Assembly (NCBI GenBank): GCA_963169105.1
Contig: OY720636.1
Coordinates: forward strand, 74,140,123 to 74,204,122
Source of the DNA: Ceriagrion tenellum
Taxonomy: Eukaryota > Arthropoda > Insecta > Odonata > Coenagrionidae
Direction of reading: 5' to 3'
Length of the DNA: 64,000 bases
Below the pieces are notes generated by a model that saw only the letters and a program-made list of their open reading frames with translations, did not search any database and was not told the DNA's origin. A program made the translations under genes and the position numbers. Below, piece after piece: positions 58,680 through 64,000 of this stretch (its first letter is position 1; each line of letters opens with the position of its first letter).

Positions 58680-61600
58680 TCAAGGTCCTCCCAGACCCAT
58701 TCTCATTCCTCTTGTTCCACTGTGTGCCGAGAGATTAAAACGAGTCTTCACAAAGCGACCAACCAAATTAAGAGTGGTGAGGGGTGAACGTGCTCCAGAG
58801 AATGCTCTGCCAGCTCCACAAAGGCGCCACCGGAGGAGAGCATATGAAGTTGCACGGAAAAGAATGAACGTTGCCACAAGTGAAGCCATTGCAACCCAGA
58901 AGTTGACTCCCTAAAATATGGAGAGACATAAGATAAATTGGCGAGAACATTTGCTGGCTAACAAAAAGTGAAATGAGGATTCATTTCCTGTCAAATTAAC
59001 AGCTAGTTTCCAGAGTGTCACAAGGGTACTTATCCATCTCAAGTTTCAACTCCAGTAGACATTTAACATTTTTAGCACCCAGGAATATATATAATTATCA
59101 TCAAGTAGGTTATCATTTAGAGCCACAAACATATTCATAGGGACACACATAAACATTCATTGGTAATTAATTTGGCAGTTATACAATCAGTCAGTGTGTA
59201 CTGTTGTTTATAATCACAGTATTGATCATCAAAGAGGGAATTTTAGCGTGGGAATAACAAGTGGACAATACCTGGCTCTGCTCGCACAGCTTGCTTTGAT
59301 TCACTGGCATAGTGATTCAATGTACCAAAGGATGAGAGCTGGCCAGTAAGACAATAGAAGAGCAAAAACACACACTCACGATACCAGTTAAAACTTGTAA
59401 CAGACGACATAATGGTGTACGCAACATGTATGACATACCATTTGATTTTACTCTTTGATGGAAGTGAACTCTGGATCATTACAACTAATCACAAAACCTT
59501 TGACCAATATAATTCCCTCACCTCCATTCCAACAGTGCGCATGATGGAATTTGCCTCCCGAAGGTGACAATATTCAGCAGGTGGTCGGCATGGCAGAAGT
59601 GCTCTGGGTGGATCACCTCCATAAACTGAAGCTATTATTCCTTCTAAGCCATAGCGAAGGTAACTTAGACGCATGAGAAGGCGGATCAGCAGGGGAACAT
59701 GGGAAGTTCCTGTGGTACCACAGCCATATGATGCCAAGAGCATCAGTGGAACACTAAGTGTTGGTCCAACAAACATCCCATTCTGTCCAGAAAGAAAATC
59801 ATGATTTTAGCAGAGGTTTGAGATTAAAACCTTGAACTGCTGATAAGTGAATTCTTAGAAGTATGGCTGAGATTACCCTCATTCAAAATCAAAATGGCAG
59901 TGCTTAAGTAATATTTGTCATGATTCCCTGGGTTACCATATGAAAGTAGGGGGATTCAACTTTAAAACAGCCTTAAAAATGCAACATAGTAAAAAGGAGA
60001 TAACGTTTGGCAGTTTGAACAAATCTGTTTGGAAACATAGCCATCCAAAGAAAATTTCAAAAATAAAAATACATTTTTTACAATTTTGTAAAGTTATTTA
60101 CCAAAGGCAGGTATGTTTCCTTATGTGATGGCAATTCCTCAATCATGTAGTTACATTTTAAATGTGTCACATATTTTGCAACTTTACACTGGCAATGCCA
60201 TATACATACATTCATGGGAAAGATAATGCTACCAGAGCCCATGGTGAAAAAAAATGTGGAATGCACTGTATTGAGAAGGGTGGTAGAGAGAATGAAGAGT
60301 TCAAGAAAAATTTAATGGATCGAAAATGAAGACTTTGGGATGGGTACTATTACTTCTTTCATGCAATCATGATCCAAAATGCGAATCTCTCTAGATGCGA
60401 AATTGACACAGATACTGCCTTGAGAATGGACTTCATTACTTACAACTATAGTGCTGTAGAGTGTCTTCCTAAGCTTGAACCATTGCAATCAAGTTTTCAC
60501 TCTTTTGAGCACAATTGAAAATTGATGATGTGCACAGGTTATGGAGAACCATGATTGTACCCCATGAGTAGGAGTAATATGACATAACAAGGGTAATTGA
60601 TGTTAACCAGAGGTACATTTTAATTGGGAAAATGAGCAACATCTCACAGGGACAATTACCTACGTTGCATATGAGTCTGTAAGGTTATGTTAAATATAAT
60701 TGTAATAAGTGCAATGTCATAAAATACTATTTAACACACAGTTGGTAATCATGCAGAATTAAATGATTCAACCACCTTTGCTAGGAGGTTAAGCACAGAT
60801 TAGTACATACAAGTTAGCTGTGATGCTTTTTGCTGGCCTTGGTGACTTTTTACCTCCAACCTCTCATTAACCAACTCTTTTCTCCATGCCAGTTTCACAG
60901 GCCTTACACCTTATGTATTTTATTATAGGTTTTCAACAAGTTATTGTTTTACCGCATGCCTGAATCTTTCAAGTAGAATCATGAAAGCTAGCCAGCCCAT
61001 GGAGCTGGTTAAATATAAGGTCATACAACCACTTAAGAGTTCAATTGGGGCTCAAAAATATTTCCCATACATTTACACTATCATCCCTAGGTCAAATGTA
61101 GGGCACAGTTTTTACACAGATGCAAATTGATAATAACAGAATGAGTAATCTTAGAGGAATGATGATATTGGATTTCGTTCAAATTATCATCATAAATTAC
61201 TTTAACCAAAGAAAATCTATTGTTGCTGAAAAGAAAGAAAAAAGTTGACCAGATGTATCCCTAATTTTTCATGTCATATTCAATAGAAAAATAATATATC
61301 AACACATATCCATGAACACAATGTGAGAAAATATGCAATTTTTTGTGATCTGGTAGGGAAAGTTTGTCATAAACTATGACCAACTTTGGTAAGCATAAGA
61401 TAAAGAGGACTTCAGTAGTAGGTTTATGGTCAGAGATAACTAAGTACCATTCATAAACTTACCACTATGTTCAGTACTGATGAGATGATTAGTCCTAAAC
61501 TTTCAGATACAATGGACACCATAAGGCATACTACAACAAATTGTGTACACCTGACAAATTCTAGAGGCTGACCAGACAGAAGGTAGACCATTGATATGTA

Positions 61601-63265
61601 AAGGAGACCAAGGAAGAGCTGGAAAAAAATCAAGAAAATCTTTAAAAGACCAAGTTTACTTTCTCAACCTCATTTATGTAATGTAAAATTATCTAACATG
61701 AATTCAGTATCAAATAAATAATGAAAAATTGTATAAATTTACCAATATTAACCTGAAATGTAACTAAGAACCTACTTCCAACTGCCTCTGGGATTGAAAC
61801 AGCCAATATTATCAAGAATATGCAAGCACATCACTGGATCACCTATTGGGAATTTAAATCAATAAAGTGTCCGGCAGCTACATTAATTTAGAAGATTTTT
61901 TCAAACTCATGTCATTGAATAAATTAAATAACAATTCCAAAAGTTCTGCAGTTACTCTAAATGTCACAGTGTCAGCCTTAACAACATCTTTTCTAAGACT
62001 CAATGCTGTATAAGGAGCAGCTTCAACAAGGTAAACATTTTTTGCAGCAATTTTACATTTTTGTGACAACATATACACATTTTTTCCATTCTAAAACATG
62101 TACAAATTATGGAGGTATCTTTAGGTACTTACAGGAAGAGGAAAACTGATCGGTTGGATGGATATTTTGGAAACATTTGAGATTGTTTGCATCACAAATG
62201 ACTAGAGGGCAATTGTGCTAGGACTAGTGGGCAGGATTATTTGGGGAATTCGGGATGGGTGGGGCGAAACCCAGCATTGGTAATGGCCCACAATTAACAA
62301 AAGGCACTGAGAAATTCAGGTGAGGATCCCATCACACTGATGGAGAACAACACTTGATATGTTCTCCACAAAACACCCAAATAGGAACCAGAATTCCATA
62401 GAAAACCTTCTGATTCAACTAGGATTCAAACCCTGATCAGTTTGATGGGAAACCAGATAACATGGGAATCTTGTCACTATACCAAACCGGTTACCAATGA
62501 GAAAAATGCTTAATTTTCAAGCTAGATGTTTTGCTAGATGCTAGCGAAATGAGGCTTCAAGCTAGAAGTTTTTGTGAGAAAAAACATTGTAGTTTGTGGA
62601 TATTCTTGGATCACCATAAATATGCTGTAGGCCAGTTCATCGTTCATGACATAAAGGGGCAGAAAGATGAATGAGATAGTTCTTTGCAGCCCTTCATCAT
62701 GGTTAAGGACTGCAATTTAACAGGGACATATTAAATGAGATATATCATTGAGAAAAGGTTAAGTTTATTTTCCAGTTTCAACAATAATGTTCTTGCCCAA
62801 AATTAGGGGAATATGTGGTATACATCTTAAATTAATAAAAGTTTTATGTGTCTGAAATGGCATTCAGAAGGAACCACGAAATCTACTTATGGGGCAAGAC
62901 TACCATTGGGAAATGCAATATAAAGACTGGTTATATTTTTTTTTCAAGAATAGACCAGAAACAGACTAATGAACTTGAGGATTTAACACTGAATCCACAT
63001 ATTACTTCAGACCATTTCATGCTCCTCTTTTGATTTTTTACCTCACCTTTTAAACTGCAAATTTCCCAAGCAAATTAAACAGATGCTAAAAAAATAAATT
63101 ACTAAATATTTCTACAACAAACAATAAAAATGCATTTAATTTCTTTAAAACTAACTTAAATTACCTGAGTAGGTAATCTTGCTATTGTAAAGGCACAAAA
63201 ATATGCATTCAGGCCATACCAGCGGTTGAAATGTTCCCTTTTCAGTAGCTGTACTTCTTTAGGAA
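58680..63265 (-). CDS. ABCG-family half transporter, 3' part
   Basis: Membrane domain of a White/ABCG1-type half transporter that works as a dimer, typically moving sterols or other lipids. Exons: 63165-63265, 61463-61618, 59522-59782 and 58680-58910, joined in consistent phase, give the last 248 or so residues. The 5' part, with the ATPase domain, lies beyond the right edge. Landmarks: KREHFNRWYGLNAYFCAFTI then ARLPTQ; LYISMVYLLSGQPLEF; ESLGLIISSVLNIV; NGMFVGPTLSVPLMLLASYG; then LSYLRYGLEGIIASVYGG and the cysteine-bearing outer loop LPCRPPAEYC. The last exon holds the final membrane helix (FWVAMASLVATFILFRATSY) and RW, then an unusual basic tail of about 45 residues ending GMRMGLGGP. Family members usually stop soon after that helix. 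The introns hold a SINE and a LINE. Confidence 0.9.
59783..61462. other. ABCG intron
   Basis: 1.7-kb intron with no further coding exon: the flanking phases join directly and the protein reads through without a gap. Short open frames here are not supported. Confidence 0.55.
62395..62495 (-). repeat. tRNA-derived SINE in ABCG intron
   Basis: On the minus strand TTTGGTATAGTGACAAG resembles an A box and GGGTTTGAATCC, about 45 bp on, a B box with one mismatch. The spacing suits a tRNA promoter. Sequence down to about 62270 may be its body. Confidence 0.55.
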
Positions 63266-63319
63266 CTGTAAAGAAAGAAAATACATATGGTCATCACACC
63301 ATTCCCTTCCAGGATAGGC

Positions 63320-64000
63320 ACAGTCAAAATGTTTCACTCATTAATACATAATTGTGCACCTAACTCTGCTTCAATAATTTCCTCCATACTGACCTATCCT
63401 TGCAAACCTCTTTTGCCTCATTTACCCCCATACACTGTTTCATACACACCCTCCTGTTTTTAAAACTCCTAATATTCCTCCTAAGAATTTCCTCAACCAC
63501 ATTATACCACAACTTTCTCGGGCTACCTCTACCTCTCACACCATCATTCTACTCTCATGTATCTGTTTCGTTATCCGACTCTCATCCATTCTCTCCACAT
63601 GGCCAAACCAACGAAGCACACTCCTTTCATACATGTCCATTACTGGAGCATCTAACCCACATTCATTCATGACCCACTCATTCCTGACCCTATCCATCCT
63701 ACTTTTGCCACAAATACTCCTCAGATAGCTAATACCTACGGCGTTTAGTCTACTCTTATGTCTATCCTGACATAATCATGTTTCACTACCATATAGCAAA
63801 GTGGGAAGAAGTACACTTTTGTACACGGCAATTTTCACTTCCTTAGACAAGCACTGATTCCTTGATATGCTCCACATGCTACCTACCACTTTCCTTCCTG
63901 CATTCACACTTCTCTTTATCTCTTCATCTATTCCTCCATCTTTCGCATACATCTTACCTAAGAACATAAAATCACTCACCTGTTCAATTACTTCATCATT
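63320..64000 (-). mobile_element. RTE-type LINE fragment at window edge
   Basis: The minus-strand frame 63979-63776 reads FMFLGKMYAKDGGIDEEIKR, then SVNAGRKVVGSMW and YKSVLLPTLLYGSET, the standard end of endonuclease-type LINE RT. After one stop it continues with RVRNEWVMNECG, RWFGHVERMDESRITKQI and HESR. It is better preserved than the other LINE pieces and continues past the right edge, inside an ABCG intron. Confidence 0.8.

Noticed and set aside
59243..59479. 78-codon minus frame inside the ABCG region
   Set aside because: The flanking ABCG exons join in phase without it, and its sequence does not match any ABCG segment.
1..64000. CRISPR array, operon or prokaryotic defence system
   Set aside because: No spaced short repeats, no dense co-directional genes and no ribosome-binding-site pattern; all real genes are spliced eukaryotic genes.

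Overview
The window is a piece of an AT-rich, intron-rich, transposon-laden animal genome, most likely an arthropod and probably an insect. The evidence is GT-AG introns, small housekeeping genes recognisable at protein level, and a mobile-element mix typical of arthropods: Penelope-like, RTE/CR1-type LINE, gypsy, copia, hAT, piggyBac, pogo-like and tRNA-derived SINE sequences. Nothing in it is prokaryotic. The species cannot be named from sequence alone.

Five real genes can be built exon by exon with matching splice phases. From right to left they are: (1) the 3' end of an ABCG half-transporter (minus, four exons at 58680-63265, continuing past the right edge); (2) mRpL48 (minus, five exons at 53493-54446, 175 aa); (3) TRAPPC2/sedlin (plus, four exons at 47836-48668, 139 aa); (4) DPH3 (minus, three exons at 42856-47333, 88 aa), divergent from TRAPPC2 across about 500 bp; (5) the RNA polymerase III subunit RPC7 (POLR3G/POLR3GL type; minus, four coding exons at 13164-42496, 273 aa). 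RPC7 starts only about 360 bp below the DPH3 stop. All are housekeeping genes: diphthamide synthesis, vesicle tethering, Pol III initiation and mitochondrial translation.

Most of the rest is mobile DNA. The 23-kb second RPC7 intron (15799-38876) is a stack of nested insertions. A spliced piggyBac-derived gene is split by a 6.7-kb hAT element with a perfect 8-bp target duplication. It is split again by a 3.4-kb element with about 305-bp GC-rich terminal inverted repeats and an RNase H-like transposase I cannot place in a standard superfamily. A decayed hAT, two Penelope-like copies (one with, one without the GIY-YIG endonuclease) and a gypsy gag-pol fragment among three LTR copies in conflicting orientations complete the stack. 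The DPH3 intron holds LINE and copia debris.

The left 13 kb holds no gene I can support. It has one diverged tandem repeat and one weak TATA/Inr promoter. The 48.7-52 kb and 54.5-58.6 kb stretches are intergenic, with LINE fragments and small repeats. The unassigned long-TIR element, the inverted-LTR mosaic and the hammerhead-like retroelement tails deserve the closest second look.
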